A DNA stretch of 6,844 nucleotides from Flavobacteriales bacterium (lineage in GTDB: Bacteria; Bacteroidota; Bacteroidia; Flavobacteriales_D; Crocinitomicaceae): assembly GCA_947476515.1 (NCBI GenBank), contig CANJQZ010000106.1, positions 1-6,844 on the forward strand, written 5' to 3'. Shown here in pieces: positions 6,797 through 6,844 of this stretch (position 1 is its first letter; every line of letters begins with the position of its first letter). The notes beneath the pieces were generated by a model that saw only the letters and a program-made list of their open reading frames with translations, ran no database searches and had not been told where the DNA came from. The position numbers and the translations under genes were made by a program.

Positions 6797-6844
6797 CTAC
6801 CTCAACACAATCACATGTGATTGTGTTGAGGTAGTTAATTGGGT
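6787..6844. repeat. Perfect 58-bp palindrome running to the window end
   Basis: The final 58 bases are exactly their own reverse complement, with the centre between 6815 and 6816 (core tcacatgtga) and arms of 29 bases. The left arm begins in the last codons of the upstream gene (last base of a Leu codon, Pro, Asn and TAA stop) and the right arm ends at the last base given. In RNA it would form a stem of up to 27 bp with a CAUG loop. It could be a terminator hairpin, but there is no T-run after it, and mirroring of coding sequence with zero mismatches and no spacer fits a fold-back at a contig end better. The true palindrome may continue beyond the window. Confidence 0.9.

Noticed and set aside
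6797..6834. Calling the palindrome simply an intrinsic terminator
   Set aside because: There is no T-run after the stem, the symmetry extends through coding bases, and it coincides exactly with the end of the sequence, so a fold-back artefact is at least as likely. I listed it as a repeat instead.
1..6844. Defence island, mobile element, CRISPR array or tRNA
   Set aside because: No transposase, integrase, direct-repeat array, target-site duplication, cloverleaf or defence-protein motif was seen; the genes look like ordinary chromosomal content.

Overview
The window is AT-rich (roughly one third G+C by eye) and looks like a chromosomal fragment of a Bacteroidota member, probably close to Flavobacteriales. 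This rests on three things: A/T-rich start regions without Shine-Dalgarno sequences, promoter-like TAnnTTTG boxes, and protein types typical of the phylum (a ComEC without a nuclease domain, a ~620-residue RecQ with a displaced zinc module, a 356-residue branched-chain aminotransferase). The genus-level placement is inference. Both ends look like contig ends: the left end cuts a gene and the right end stops inside a perfect palindrome.

Layout. 1-348 (+) is the C-terminal end of a subtilisin-like (S8) serine protease, with its catalytic Ser motif. Its stop codon is one base from the stop codon of the convergent comEC gene. A good intrinsic terminator for the protease (388-416) lies inside the comEC coding sequence. 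350-2326 (-) is comEC, the inner-membrane DNA-uptake channel. 2336-4210 (-) is recQ, a 3'-5' DNA helicase, directly upstream of comEC with a 9-base gap, so the two are very likely one transcript. A short divergent promoter region (4211-4316) serves recQ on one side and, on the other, a branched-chain amino-acid aminotransferase (4317-5387, +). After 50 bases comes an exported protein of unknown function (5438-6796, +). The last 58 bases (6787-6844) form a perfect, loopless inverted repeat that overlaps the end of that gene.

How the genes work together. RecQ and ComEC both handle DNA (single-strand import, then unwinding or recombination), so a recQ-comEC operon is plausible, though it may only be conserved housekeeping linkage. 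The aminotransferase is core amino-acid metabolism. The exported protein has a signal peptide, a carboxypeptidase-regulatory-like beta domain and a long beta-rich region.

I found no mobile element, CRISPR array, RNA gene or defence system, and no convincing undescribed multi-gene system. The terminal palindrome is the most unusual signal; its most likely explanation is an assembly or amplification fold-back, possibly seeded by a natural terminator hairpin.
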